This document shows, piece by piece, positions 12,228 to 20,387 of a DNA stretch of 22,672 nt. The DNA is from Candidatus Falkowbacteria bacterium CG10_big_fil_rev_8_21_14_0_10_43_11 (GTDB lineage Bacteria; Patescibacteriota; Patescibacteriia; Patescibacteriales; XYC2-FULL-47-12), in the NCBI GenBank assembly GCA_002778635.1, contig PFAS01000074.1:1-22672 (forward strand), written 5' to 3'. Within the stretch, counting starts at the first letter, position 1, and the number at the start of each line of letters is the position of its first letter. A program made the position numbers and the translations under genes. Under the pieces are notes generated by a model. The model ran no database searches. It was given only the letters and a program-made list of their open reading frames with translations, and was not told the DNA's origin.

Positions 12228-14168
12228 ATGTTTATTCGCAAACCGCAATTAAAAACGACGGCTAATAAAACCAACGCTCCCGCTAATTTTCCCGCCACTT
12301 TTGGCGAACAAAAAAATATGCATGACCCAAAAAGGCCGGCTTCCGCCAAACCGGCTGATTTTTTGCGCCGCCGTTCGCGCAAATCCCGAACGCAAAATAC
12401 TCCGGCGCGGCCGCCTTCATTTACTCGTGGTTCGCTCCAGCCGATTCGTTCTTCCCGTCCGCAAAAAATTGAGCGCTTGCGCCGGCCGGCGATAAAAGAC
12501 GGGAGTAATAACTTAAAAATTTACTGTCTGGGCGGACAGGAAGAGGTGGGGCGCAACTGCACGGTGTTTGAATACGGCGATGATATTGTAATGCTAGACA
12601 TGGGCATTCAGTTTCCGGACGAAGATATGCCCGGCATTGATTATATTATCCCCAATGTCGCGTCTTTAGAAAATAAAAAAAATAAAATCCGCGGCGTTAT
12701 TTTCAGCCACGGGCATTTGGATCACATCGGCGCCGCGCCCATGCTCTTGGAGCAATTAGGCAATCCAACCATTATCGGGCGGCAATTAACTTTAGCCTTA
12801 ATTAAAAACCGGCAGGAGGATTATAAGCGCGGCACCGCGGTAAAATTAAAAACTATCGTTGTTCAATCTTTAGCGCAAACTTTGGCTTTGGGCAAATTCA
12901 AAATTTCTTTTTTTCCGGTGGAACATTCCATTATGGACGCGGTCGGCGTCATAATTCAGACGCCGCAAGCGACCGTGATCCATCCGGGCGATTGGGCGCT
13001 GGAACCGAATCCGGTTGAAGGCCAAGCTGTTTCTTACGAACATTTAGCCAAGCTCCCGTCTCCGCGCATACTGATGCTGGAAAGTTTAGGCGCGACTAAA
13101 CTAAAAGAGCGGGTGTCCAATAAAACCACTAATGAAAATATTGAGCGGCTGATTGATTCCGCTCCGGGGCGTATTATCATCGGCACCTTTTCCTCCCAAA
13201 TTGAGCTGGTCAAGCATATTTTGGAGTACGCGGAAAAAATCGGCAAGAAAGTAGCGCTGGACGGCTACAGCATGAAAATGAATATTGAAATTTCCAAAGA
13301 GCTTGGCTATGTTAAAGCGCACAAGACGACTTTTATCGGCGTGGAAAAAATTCATGAGCATCCGGACAATAAAATTATCGTCATCTGCACGGGCGCGCAA
13401 GGCGAAAGCAACGCCTCGTTCGCGCGCATCGTCAATAATAATCATCGCTATATTCAGATTCAACGCAACGACAGCGTGGTTTTTTCTTCGTCTATCATTC
13501 CCGGTAATGAAGCGACCGTGCAAAAATTAAAAGATCAAGTTTATCACTTGACTGAAAACGTCTACCACACGGAAATTATGGACGTGCATTCCAGCGGCCA
13601 CAGCACGGCGGAAGACATCAAAGAAGTTTTGCGGCAAATCAAGCCGGATTATTTTCTGCCGGTCTACGCCAACTATTATATGCTGGTGGAAGCGAAAAAA
13701 ATCGCTCTGCGTTCCGGATTTTTATCCAGCAAAATTTTTGTCCTCTCCAACGGCGAAATTTTGGAATTTAAAGACGGCAAGCCGAAACTCGCCAAAGAAA
13801 AAGTAAATACGGATTATGTGATGGTGGACGGCTTGGGCATTGGCGATATTTCCGAAATCGTTTTGCGCGACCGGCAAGTAATGTCCGAAGACGGCATGAT
13901 TGTCGTCATCGCGACGATTTATTCCAAAACCGGCGAATTGGTCGGCAATCCCGACATCATCTCCCGCGGCTTTATTCATATGAAAGAAAATAAAAAGCTG
14001 GTGGAAGACACGCGCCTGAAAGTAAAAGAAATCGTCACTTCCGGCGAAACTTCAACCAAGGCCGACGAAAATTTTATCAAAAATAAATTACGCAATACTT
14101 TGGGCGAATTCCTCTTCCGCAAGACGCAAAGGCGGCCAATGGTTTTGCCGGTGATTATAAAGGTGTAA
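12228..14168 (+). CDS. rnj: Ribonuclease J
   Basis: The 646-residue product is RNase J, a metallo-beta-lactamase/beta-CASP ribonuclease with 5'-3' exo- and endonuclease activity used in mRNA decay and rRNA maturation. After a basic, disordered-looking extension of about 94 residues the core starts at NNLKIYCLGGQEEVGRN. Metal ligands include H161, H163, D165 and H166 in SHGHLDHIG; HPGDW and the beta-CASP region with SSGHSTAED follow. The C-terminal domain has VDGLGIGD. The long arginine/lysine/proline N-terminus is unlike the short one of Bacillus RNase J1 and may bind RNA. No Shine-Dalgarno is seen at the chosen ATG; Met31 is an alternative start. Confidence 0.95.
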   Translation: MFIRKPQLKTTANKTNAPANFPATFGEQKNMHDPKRPASAKPADFLRRRSRKSRTQNTPARPPSFTRGSLQPIRSSRPQKIERLRRPAIKDGSNNLKIYCLGGQEEVGRNCTVFEYGDDIVMLDMGIQFPDEDMPGIDYIIPNVASLENKKNKIRGVIFSHGHLDHIGAAPMLLEQLGNPTIIGRQLTLALIKNRQEDYKRGTAVKLKTIVVQSLAQTLALGKFKISFFPVEHSIMDAVGVIIQTPQATVIHPGDWALEPNPVEGQAVSYEHLAKLPSPRILMLESLGATKLKERVSNKTTNENIERLIDSAPGRIIIGTFSSQIELVKHILEYAEKIGKKVALDGYSMKMNIEISKELGYVKAHKTTFIGVEKIHEHPDNKIIVICTGAQGESNASFARIVNNNHRYIQIQRNDSVVFSSSIIPGNEATVQKLKDQVYHLTENVYHTEIMDVHSSGHSTAEDIKEVLRQIKPDYFLPVYANYYMLVEAKKIALRSGFLSSKIFVLSNGEILEFKDGKPKLAKEKVNTDYVMVDGLGIGDISEIVLRDRQVMSEDGMIVVIATIYSKTGELVGNPDIISRGFIHMKENKKLVEDTRLKVKEIVTSGETSTKADENFIKNKLRNTLGEFLFRKTQRRPMVLPVIIKV

Positions 14169-14199
14169 AATTGACCATTCACTCTAATTTTGGTACAAT

Positions 14200-14225
14200 A
14201 AAAAAGACCATAACCGGTCTTTTTT
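14200..14225 (+). terminator. Terminator after RNase J gene
   Basis: A 10-bp perfect stem (AAAAAAGACC 14200-14209, GGTCTTTTTT 14216-14225) with a 6-nt loop, ending in T6 then GTT. A GC-rich hairpin-like stretch (14251-14285) then precedes the next gene. Confidence 0.8.
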
Positions 14226-14292
14226 GTTATAAGTTTAAAGTCTTTTTATTTCCCCCTCGCCCCGCGGGAGAGGGGACAGGGGGTGAGGGTAA

Positions 14293-15651
14293 ATGTCCAA
14301 TAACTTCAAAAAAATCGGATTAAATATTCTAATCCTCCTATTTCAAGGAGCATATTTTAGCGTTAGATTTTTAGCGCTCGGTGCCCGCGATTTGCTGATA
14401 ACGCCCGCTTATTCCATATCCAAAAAACTTTTTGGCAAAACAATTATCAAGCTGTACGGCCAATTTTTGATTTTAAAAACAAAAATTAATTTTGGCGGCC
14501 GGGGGCGGATGACTAATGTTCTTTTATCAAGTCATTTGACTCATTTTACGATTATTGGCGTCACCGCCGTTATTTTAATCATCAATTTGACCGTTAGCGG
14601 GCAAAAAACTTTCGCGGCGGACGAAGCGGCTCCCAAACCAATCATTTTTAATTTAATTGAAAGCGAATTCGCGGCGGACGAACAACTGATAGTGGAAACT
14701 TTTGACGAGTCAGCGACGGTAACGCCGGAAGAAGAAAATTATTTAAAAAATTTAGCCAGCGTCAGGGTCCAGCCGCAGGCCGAAATGAAAGCGGTAGGGG
14801 AGATGGAAACCGAGAGCCCGGAAAGTTTGGCTTACGGCGGCAGCGCGGTTGTCAAACCGAATCTGGCGCAGACAAAAAAAATCAAACGCCCGCGCACGGC
14901 TATTATCTTTCATACGGTGCAACCGGGAGAAACCGTAAGTGTGATCGCTCAAGAATACGACATTTCAGTCAGCACTATTTTGTGGGAAAATAATTTAACC
15001 GCTTATTCTTTAATACGGCCCGGCGATACTTTGGCCATTTTACCGGCTAGCGGAATTTCTTATGTTATCCAAAAAGGCGATACCTTGCCGGCTATTGCCA
15101 AAAAATACGACGTTGCGCCGGAAGAAATCATTAGTTTTAATAAACTAGCGAGTTCCGGTTATCTGAGACAAGGGCAAAAAATTATTATTCCGGGCGGCAG
15201 TAAAAAATACACCGCTCCGTCGTCAACAAGCTATTCCGGCCTAGCCGCTTTGAAGCAGTTAATCGTCCCGCCTTCAGCGCAAGCGGTTAAGGGCAATAAG
15301 ATGAATTGGCCGACTGACGGGCACCGAATTACGCAATACTATAACTGGCGCCACCACGCCGTGGATATAGCTAACAAAATCGGCACGCCGATTTACGCGG
15401 CGGATGCCGGAACGGTTGAAGCGGCCGGCTGGGGCACGGGCTATGGCAATGAAATCGTCATTGACCACGGCGGCGGCAAGAAAACCCGCTATGCCCATGC
15501 CTCCCGGCTCTTCGTAGGCAAAGGCGATACGGTCAGCAAGGGTCAGACTATCGCCGCGATGGGCTCTACCGGCTGGTCAACCGGCCCGCACTTGCATTTT
15601 GAAATAATTATTAATAATATTAAATATAATCCGCTTGACTTTATAAAGTAA
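14293..15651 (+). CDS. LysM / M23 peptidoglycan endopeptidase
   Basis: The 452-residue product has hydrophobic stretches near 8-30 and a membrane helix at about 85-103, a low-complexity acidic linker, two LysM peptidoglycan-binding domains (about 207-251 and 256-300) and a C-terminal M23 (LytM/lysostaphin-type) zinc metallopeptidase domain (about 335-452). Zinc-site motifs are intact: H354/H355 and D358 in RHHAVDIA, and H433-x-H435 in GPHLHFE. It should cut peptidoglycan cross-links during growth or division. A GGGGGTGAGGG stretch just before the ATG may serve as ribosome binding site. The gap to the next gene is entirely an inverted repeat array. Confidence 0.92.
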   Translation: MSNNFKKIGLNILILLFQGAYFSVRFLALGARDLLITPAYSISKKLFGKTIIKLYGQFLILKTKINFGGRGRMTNVLLSSHLTHFTIIGVTAVILIINLTVSGQKTFAADEAAPKPIIFNLIESEFAADEQLIVETFDESATVTPEEENYLKNLASVRVQPQAEMKAVGEMETESPESLAYGGSAVVKPNLAQTKKIKRPRTAIIFHTVQPGETVSVIAQEYDISVSTILWENNLTAYSLIRPGDTLAILPASGISYVIQKGDTLPAIAKKYDVAPEEIISFNKLASSGYLRQGQKIIIPGGSKKYTAPSSTSYSGLAALKQLIVPPSAQAVKGNKMNWPTDGHRITQYYNWRHHAVDIANKIGTPIYAADAGTVEAAGWGTGYGNEIVIDHGGGKKTRYAHASRLFVGKGDTVSKGQTIAAMGSTGWSTGPHLHFEIIINNIKYNPLDFIK

Positions 15652-15764
15652 TAGTTACATAGTTGCTTAGTTAATTAGTTACTTAGTTTGCAAACACCCC
15701 TATTACTGATTAATGGGCTCTTTTACTAAGTAACTAAGCAACTAGATAACTAATTAACTAATCT
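15652..15764. repeat. Inverted array of 8-bp units filling an intergenic gap
   Basis: Five consecutive 8-bp units of the form TAGTTNNN (15652-15691) face five units of the form ACTANNNA/ACTAATCT (15725-15764). The centre (15692-15724) holds a smaller hairpin around CCCCTATTA and TAATGGG followed by CTCTTTT. The array begins on the base after the M23 stop codon and ends one base before the next ATG. Confidence 0.85.
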
Positions 15765-15765
15765 T

Positions 15766-16026
15766 ATGCATTTTATCATTGGCCTTATCGGCATGGTGGT
15801 CGGCGCGCTGATAGTTATTTACTCGGAAAAAATATTAAACGCTTTCGGCGTGATTCCTTTTTTTGAAAAATACCTCGGCACGGAAGGCGGCTCGCGCCTT
15901 GGTTACAAACTGATCGGCATCTTTGTTTTCTTTATTTTTATGCTAATTTTTTTAAACATGCACCAAAATTTTATTATGTGGATTTTAGGTCCGATACTTA
16001 GGCCGATGCAAAAAGCTGCACTTTAA
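15766..16026 (+). CDS. Small two-TM membrane protein, hypothetical
   Basis: The 86-residue product has a membrane helix at about 3-20 (IIGLIGMVVGALIVIYSE), a short soluble loop with FEKYLGTEGGSRLGYK, and a second helix at about 47-65 (LIGIFVFFIFMLIFLNM). No enzymatic motif is visible. I believe similar two-helix proteins occur in Patescibacteria but cannot name a family. It starts one base after the 8-bp array; no Shine-Dalgarno is possible within that array apart from its own sequence. Confidence 0.65.
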   Translation: MHFIIGLIGMVVGALIVIYSEKILNAFGVIPFFEKYLGTEGGSRLGYKLIGIFVFFIFMLIFLNMHQNFIMWILGPILRPMQKAAL

Positions 16027-16133
16027 ATAATAAATTCCAAATACTAAATTCCAAAAAAATTTTAAGCTTCAAATTTTAAATTATAAAGTTAAACTTTGAA
16101 ATTTGGAATTTTCCCGACTTATATCTGGACATT

Positions 16134-16209
16134 GGGCCGTTAGCTTAGCTGGTAGAGCGCCGCGTTTGCAACGCGGAGGTCGCCGGTTCGAATCCGGCAC
16201 GGTCCACCA
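16134..16209 (+). tRNA. tRNA-Ala (TGC), CCA encoded
   Basis: A 76-nt tRNA: acceptor GGGCCGT/ACGGTCC, anticodon loop TTTGCAA with anticodon TGC, T arm GCCGG-TTCGAAT-CCGGC, discriminator A73 and genome-encoded CCA (16207-16209). It is the only tRNA here with CCA encoded. The spacer before it (16027-16133) is AT-rich with inverted AAATTCCAA / TTTGGAATTT motifs. Confidence 0.95.
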
Positions 16210-16351
16210 GATTGAATTAGTCGCCTCGCTCGGGGCTTCCTCCTTCGCAATTTGTGCTACGGCGGACAAGTCGCCCCTCGCTTCGGCGGGCAGTTTTGCG
16301 AGCAAATCAAAGGGCACGGCGGATTCAAAAAAAATCAAAAAGGTGATTAAG

Positions 16352-18385
16352 ATGCAAATAGTTATGGAACTCCTGCGAAATTTTGAACAATTGAACAAAA
16401 ATGATGTTTTTCTTGCCGGAGGCAAAGGAGCTTCGCTTGGTGAAATGATACAAGTGGGCATTTCTGTTCCGCCCGGATTTGTTATTCTCTCAACTGCTTT
16501 TGAAAAATTTTTGGAAAAAACGGACTTAAATATCGAGATTGATTCAATTCTTCACTCCGTAAATCACAAAAAAACTCATACTATTGAAAATGCGTCAGAG
16601 AAAATCAAGGCGTTGATATTGGGTGCAGAGATGCCTGGGAATATTAGCGAAGAAATCCAAAAATTTTTCAAAAACCTTAATACAAAATATGTAGCAATCA
16701 GATCATCTGCTACTGCCGAAGATTCGGCAAGCGCGGCATGGGCTGGACAGCTCGAAAGTTATCTAAATACTATAGAGGAAAATCTATTGGAAAATGTGAA
16801 AAAATGTTGGGCTTCACTATTCACGCCGCGCGCCATTTTCTATCGGTTTGAAAAAGATTTGCATAAACAAAAAATATCCGTTGCCGTTGTTGTGCAAAAA
16901 ATGGTTGAGAGCGAAATGTCTGGCGTTGCGTTTTCAGTTCATCCAATTACTCAAGATAAAAACCAGCTTATTATCGAAGCAGGATTTGGCCTCGGAGAAG
17001 CTATTGTTGCAGGACATATTACGCCGGATAGTTATGTCGTTGAGAAAACCGAGTGGCGAATTTTAGATAAGAACATCAACTTTCAAAAAAAAATGTTAGT
17101 AGTGGCAGATGGTGGGGGTAGTAAGTGGCAAGAACTCACCGAAAAACAAAGTAAACGGCAAGTTCTTTTCGATTCCGAGATTTTAGATTTAGCAAAATTA
17201 ATTGTAAAAATAGAGAGGCGCTTTGGTTTTCCGGTGGATGTAGAATGGGCGAAAAAGACAGACAAATTTTATGTCCTACAAAGTCGTCCAATTACTACAT
17301 TAGCAACTCAACGGGTCCAAGAAATGTCCACTGAATATGTGAGAATATTTGAGAGTACCGGAATGCCTTTTTTGATTAACAGTATTACCATAGAACATTA
17401 CAAACCTCTTAACGCAGTAGCGATCTTTAGAGATAATTTATGGACAACCTATCTCCCTAAAAAAGTACAAGCTGAAACCTTGAAATATGGCATTGAGCTT
17501 TTTGGTCACAAAAATAAGTTTATGCAATATGTTAAAGATTTTGAAGAATATAAAAAGCGTTCAATCAAGCTCTTTGATGACGTCTGCTCGCGTGAGAAAA
17601 TTTTTAGAAATGACTTAGAAAATTTTTTTAATTTGATTTCTGAACTGTGGCTTTACTACAGAAAAACAGAATTCTTTTATGTGGACGATGCTTATAGAAA
17701 ATCGCAACAAGATAAAACAACAGCTAAAAATCTTAGGCACTTGGAGGAAATAAAGAATTCCGGCAGAGGACATTTGAACAAAATGATTTTTGGAGATACT
17801 TCTTATTTAAGTAAAGCTTTAAAAATTTTAAGCAAGCAATTCGAAATTTCTCCAGATAATCTTTTTTGGTACTCAAAAGATGAAGTTATGGGCTTGTATG
17901 AGAAAAAAAGTATAGACGAAATGAAAATTCGGAATAGGAAATTTGCTTATGTTTTTTTGATTAAAAACGGAACTTTAATAACTTTTCAAGGAGAACAAGC
18001 CAAAGATTTTATTTCATCTTTTATTGTAGAAGTCTCAAAAGATGAGATACGAGGGATTGTGGCAAATCCAGGAAAAGTTAGGGCTAAAGCTAAAGTTATG
18101 AAATATGGAGCAGATACTTTTGATAAGGTTTCTCAGATAATTAAGAAAATGAAAAATGGAGATATCTTGGTGGCGGAAACAACGTCTCCAGAAATAATAG
18201 CCGCTTGTAAAAAGGCCTCTGCAATCTTGACTAATCAAGGTGGATTACTTTCACACGCCGCTATTGTAAGCAGAGAGCTAAACATTCCTTGTATCGTTGG
18301 ATTAAATAATATAACTCACTTGGTTAGCGACGGGGATATTTTAGATGTTGATGCAATTAATGGCACGGTTAGGATTTTGAAATGA
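16352..18385 (+). CDS. PEP synthase-like dikinase lacking the PEP/pyruvate-binding domain
   Basis: The 677-residue product starts at ATG 16352, preceded by AAAGGTGATTAAG. Residues 1-315 are a pyruvate phosphate dikinase-type ATP-grasp domain (GGKGASLGEM, VPPGFVILSTAF, RSSATAEDSASAAWAGQLES near 116-135, ending VLQSRPITTL). Residues about 315-560 match nothing I recognise. Residues about 565-677 are the phosphohistidine swivel domain, with H635 in GGLLSHAAIVSRELNIP. The C-terminal TIM barrel of PEP synthase is absent. The order ATP-grasp, unknown domain, His domain is that of rifampin phosphotransferase, but the protein is shorter. The substrate is unknown. Codon use is more AT-rich than the neighbours, and GC-rich spacers flank it right after a tRNA, which suggests horizontal gain. 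Confidence 0.8.
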   Translation: MQIVMELLRNFEQLNKNDVFLAGGKGASLGEMIQVGISVPPGFVILSTAFEKFLEKTDLNIEIDSILHSVNHKKTHTIENASEKIKALILGAEMPGNISEEIQKFFKNLNTKYVAIRSSATAEDSASAAWAGQLESYLNTIEENLLENVKKCWASLFTPRAIFYRFEKDLHKQKISVAVVVQKMVESEMSGVAFSVHPITQDKNQLIIEAGFGLGEAIVAGHITPDSYVVEKTEWRILDKNINFQKKMLVVADGGGSKWQELTEKQSKRQVLFDSEILDLAKLIVKIERRFGFPVDVEWAKKTDKFYVLQSRPITTLATQRVQEMSTEYVRIFESTGMPFLINSITIEHYKPLNAVAIFRDNLWTTYLPKKVQAETLKYGIELFGHKNKFMQYVKDFEEYKKRSIKLFDDVCSREKIFRNDLENFFNLISELWLYYRKTEFFYVDDAYRKSQQDKTTAKNLRHLEEIKNSGRGHLNKMIFGDTSYLSKALKILSKQFEISPDNLFWYSKDEVMGLYEKKSIDEMKIRNRKFAYVFLIKNGTLITFQGEQAKDFISSFIVEVSKDEIRGIVANPGKVRAKAKVMKYGADTFDKVSQIIKKMKNGDILVAETTSPEIIAACKKASAILTNQGGLLSHAAIVSRELNIPCIVGLNNITHLVSDGDILDVDAINGTVRILK

Positions 18386-18602
18386 AGCCGCCGCGCTTTT
18401 TAGCGAGCGGGCAAAAAATGGAGGGGTTTTAGGGGAGGAAATTTTTTGCCCGCGAGCCGAAGCGAAGACCTGCCGCCTGCTCTGTTAGGAGTAAAAGCCA
18501 GCGAGCGAAGCGAGTGGCGGCGGGGCGAAGCGTTCAAAATTCGCAGTCCGGATTTTCGTCAAAAAAAGTTCGGATTTCGTCCAACAAACACCACAAAATA
18601 AA
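18386..18602. other. GC-rich spacer with CGAGCGAAGCG-like repeats
   Basis: No gene is supported in 18386-18689. The spacer contains two terminator hairpins and a GC-rich tract around 18450-18535 with repeated GCGAGC / CGAAGCG words. Similar words occur between tRNA-Ala and the dikinase gene (16215-16320), so the dikinase gene is bracketed by like-composed DNA. A 71-codon ORF across 18514-18729 crosses a terminator and a duplicated segment and is not believed. Confidence 0.5.
18407..18453 (+). terminator. Hairpin terminator after the dikinase gene
   Basis: A perfect 13-bp stem (GCGGGCAAAAAAT 18407-18419, ATTTTTTGCCCGC 18441-18453) with a 21-nt purine-rich loop, 21 nt past the stop codon. There is no T-run after the stem, so it may instead be a transcript-protecting or repeat hairpin. 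Confidence 0.5.
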
Positions 18603-18641
18603 AATCCCCCCGGCTTTTGGCTGGGAGGATTATTTTTTGGC
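18603..18641 (+). terminator. Rho-independent terminator
   Basis: 18603-18614 pairs with 18620-18631 (11 of 12 positions, one G-U on the plus strand, one C-A mismatch), followed by ATTATTTTTT. It ends rightward transcripts before the leftward yibE/F-like gene. Confidence 0.7.
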
Positions 18642-18686
18642 AAAACAAATTATTAATCGGCATGCAATGGCACTTATTATCAAAAA

Positions 18687-18761
18687 ATTTTATCCCAAAC
18701 CGTCAGGCCGCAGAAAAAAAGGAAAGTAAAAAAAAATTAAAAGCATGATTATTTTGCGCCA
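18687..18761. repeat. Duplicated gene-end segment, copy 1
   Basis: This 75-bp segment is nearly identical to 20795-20868: one substitution (18750) and one extra A in a homopolymer (9 A's against 8). It encodes the C-terminus of the YibE/F-like protein here and, in another frame, the C-terminus of the Nramp-like protein at the second copy. Confidence 0.9.
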
Positions 18762-19871
18762 AATTTTTATTTTTTTTATGAGCCGAGCGGCTAAAAATGT
18801 CGCGATGGGCACGGCTAAAACTAAACCGATACTGCCGGTAAAAGTTCTGACTATCTCCGTGGCAATCATTTCGTTGTCGATTATCTGATTAAAAGTCAAA
18901 AACGGCGGTTGTTTAACGCTAAATAAAATAAGTAGCGGCAAAGAAGCACCGGCGTAAGCTAAAAACAAGGTGTTAACCATTGAGCTTAAATGCGAAATTC
19001 CCACTCGCATGGCTTGATGGTAAATTTGATTTTTTGTCAGTCCCGGATTTGACGCCTTTAATTCTTTAACCAAGACCACTTGAGAAATTATTACATCATC
19101 TAAAACACCTAGGGTGCCGATAATAATGCCGGCCAGCAAAAGACCTTTAATATTGATGTTGCCGCCCGCAAGCCCAACCAAATACATCGCTTCTTCGCTC
19201 GCAAAACCCGTTAATTTTGCGATGGCCGAAAACCAGACGGATAACAAGCCGGTAATTACCAAAGAAATTAAAATAGCGAAAACAGCGATCGTTGACGTTC
19301 GCTTAAATCCTTCCGTAATGTAGACGGCTAAAATTAAAATAAAGAATGAGCCGATAATACTAATTAGGAGCGGGTCGCTGCCGGACAATATTTTAGGAAT
19401 AATAAATTTCAAAATAATCAAAAAAGTTAATAACAAGACAATCAACGCCCGCAACCCTTTTAAACCGCCGACGGCGATTACAATTAAAGCAAATAAAAAC
19501 GCCAGCCAATAAATGGGATTGGCGCGGGAAAAACCAATCACGTAAAAATTTTTCTCTCCCTCCGGTCCGGGGCTGTAATTGACCAAAACTTTATCGCCGA
19601 CCGTATACTCACTCGCGGACAAAACGTCAAATTTTGTTTCGTCAAAAATTATCTCCCTGTCTTTCCAGTCCCCCTCAAGCCCTCGGAGTTTTAATTTTTG
19701 CTGGATGGAAATTGAGCCGTCATCGCGCGTAATGTTTTTTTGTTCAATAATTTCCACGACCCTAGCTTTAAAAATTTCTTCACTTTTTTGCTCCGGATTA
19801 TTTTGCGCTAATAACAGTGCGGACGGTAAAAAAAGAAAAGTAAACATTAATATTATGGTTTTAAATTTCAT
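18690..19871 (-). CDS. YibE/F family membrane protein
   Basis: The 393-residue product has a signal peptide (1-22, ending LLLAQ), an extracytoplasmic beta-rich domain of about 90 residues (FKARVVEIIEQK, then GDKVLVNYSPGPEGEKN) and about seven to eight membrane helices with the family signature LLAGIIIGTLGVLDDVIISQ. YibE/F proteins are predicted transporters or exporters of unknown substrate. The last about 20 residues (FFYFPFFLRPDGLG) derive from a segment duplicated at the end of the Nramp-like gene but read one base out of frame because of an extra A in a homopolymer. The true C-terminus is therefore probably replaced. It begins 4 nt after the DUF134 stop codon. Confidence 0.88.
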   Translation of the reverse strand: MKFKTIILMFTFLFLPSALLLAQNNPEQKSEEIFKARVVEIIEQKNITRDDGSISIQQKLKLRGLEGDWKDREIIFDETKFDVLSASEYTVGDKVLVNYSPGPEGEKNFYVIGFSRANPIYWLAFLFALIVIAVGGLKGLRALIVLLLTFLIILKFIIPKILSGSDPLLISIIGSFFILILAVYITEGFKRTSTIAVFAILISLVITGLLSVWFSAIAKLTGFASEEAMYLVGLAGGNINIKGLLLAGIIIGTLGVLDDVIISQVVLVKELKASNPGLTKNQIYHQAMRVGISHLSSMVNTLFLAYAGASLPLLILFSVKQPPFLTFNQIIDNEMIATEIVRTFTGSIGLVLAVPIATFLAARLIKKIKIWRKIIMLLIFFYFPFFLRPDGLG

Positions 19872-19875
19872 ATTT

Positions 19876-20154
19876 TTACTCTTTAATAATTTTGATCGCT
19901 TTCCCGTTTATTAAAGCGTCGGCGATTTTTTTGTAAGCCGAATCAAGAATTCTTTGATAGGTGCTTTGGGAGGTGCGCATTTTACCGGCCGCTGTTTGCT
20001 GTTCCAAATCATTAATGTGGCGCAAGCGATAAGCTTCCATCTCTTCGGTGGTTAATTCCACAATTTTAAGCTCCCGCATCGGCACGCCTTGAGGTTTAAA
20101 ATAAGTGATGTTAGGGTTAAAACTGATTTTGCGGCAAAGTCTTGGCCTAGACAT
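19876..20154 (-). CDS. DUF134 / UPF0251 helix-turn-helix protein
   Basis: The 92-residue product belongs to the DUF134 (UPF0251) family of sigma-region-4-like DNA-binding proteins. Hallmarks: SRPRLCRKISFNPNITYFKP at the start, GVPMRELKIVELTTEEMEAYRL, then a helix-turn-helix (LEQQTAAGKMRTSQSTYQRIL) and ADALINGKAIKI at the end. The start is set at ATG 20154 because family members begin M-x-R-P-R; the 16 codons before it belong to a different, decayed gene (20160-20258). DUF134 genes often sit beside DUF5320 genes, as here. Likely role: transcription regulator of the neighbouring cluster (inference). Confidence 0.85.
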   Translation of the reverse strand: MSRPRLCRKISFNPNITYFKPQGVPMRELKIVELTTEEMEAYRLRHINDLEQQTAAGKMRTSQSTYQRILDSAYKKIADALINGKAIKIIKE

Positions 20155-20159
20155 ATTAT

Positions 20160-20258
20160 TTATTCTGCGATAAAAACCGCCGCCGCAATCACAGTCGTCC
20201 ATAAACCGCTTTTGTGCGCGCCGACTCCTTTAGTTAAAAAATTTTTTTGGGGTATCAT
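20160..20258 (-). pseudogene. Remnant of pyruvoyl-dependent arginine decarboxylase
   Basis: A 32-codon frame starts MIPQKNFLTKGVGAHK and ends GLWTTVIAAAVFIAE. The first half resembles the N-terminus and the second the extreme C-terminus of PvlArgDC-family proteins as I remember them (normally about 150-190 residues). The middle, including the Ser-Ser self-cleavage site that makes the pyruvoyl cofactor, is missing, so it cannot be active. The two ends are joined in frame, as if by one internal deletion. The function of the intact enzyme is to make agmatine from arginine. It stops 5 nt before the DUF134 start codon. The call rests on memory of family ends, not on a search. Confidence 0.55.
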
Positions 20259-20332
20259 ATTTTTTACAAATTATTGCTTCTTAATATTGAATAAAATTGA
20301 ATAAATTTAATAATAATGCTATTCTTTCATTG

Positions 20333-20387
20333 AAAGAAGGCTACCCGGCCCCTTTTTTATGAAGAGGCCGGTTCCTGTGCCTTCTTT
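20333..20387 (-). terminator. Two-part hairpin terminator after the DUF5320 gene
   Basis: Outer stem AAAGAAGGC (20333-20341) with GCCTTCTTT (20379-20387) and inner stem CCGGCC (20345-20350) with GGCCGG (20366-20371). It starts at the DUF5320 stop codon. T-rich tails exist on both strands. Confidence 0.65.

Noticed and set aside
12301..13979. Alternative-frame ORFs of 60-140 codons inside the RNase J gene
   Set aside because: They are shadows of a strongly conserved gene with intact catalytic motifs.
11929..15764. Short repeated words suggesting a CRISPR array
   Set aside because: Units are 8-9 bp, contiguous and degenerate with an inverted second half; there are no spacers of 25-40 bp and no cas genes.
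16103..16351. Upstream extension of the dikinase reading frame by 83 codons
   Set aside because: It reads through tRNA-Ala and a low-complexity spacer; the ATG at 16352 has a GGTGAT ribosome binding site and starts the conserved domain.
16134..18540. Integrative element at tRNA-Ala carrying the dikinase gene
   Set aside because: No repeat of the tRNA 3' end was found downstream and no integrase gene is present.
18514..18729. 71-codon plus-strand ORF
   Set aside because: It crosses a clear terminator and is antisense to the duplicated end of the YibE/F-like gene; no expression signal.
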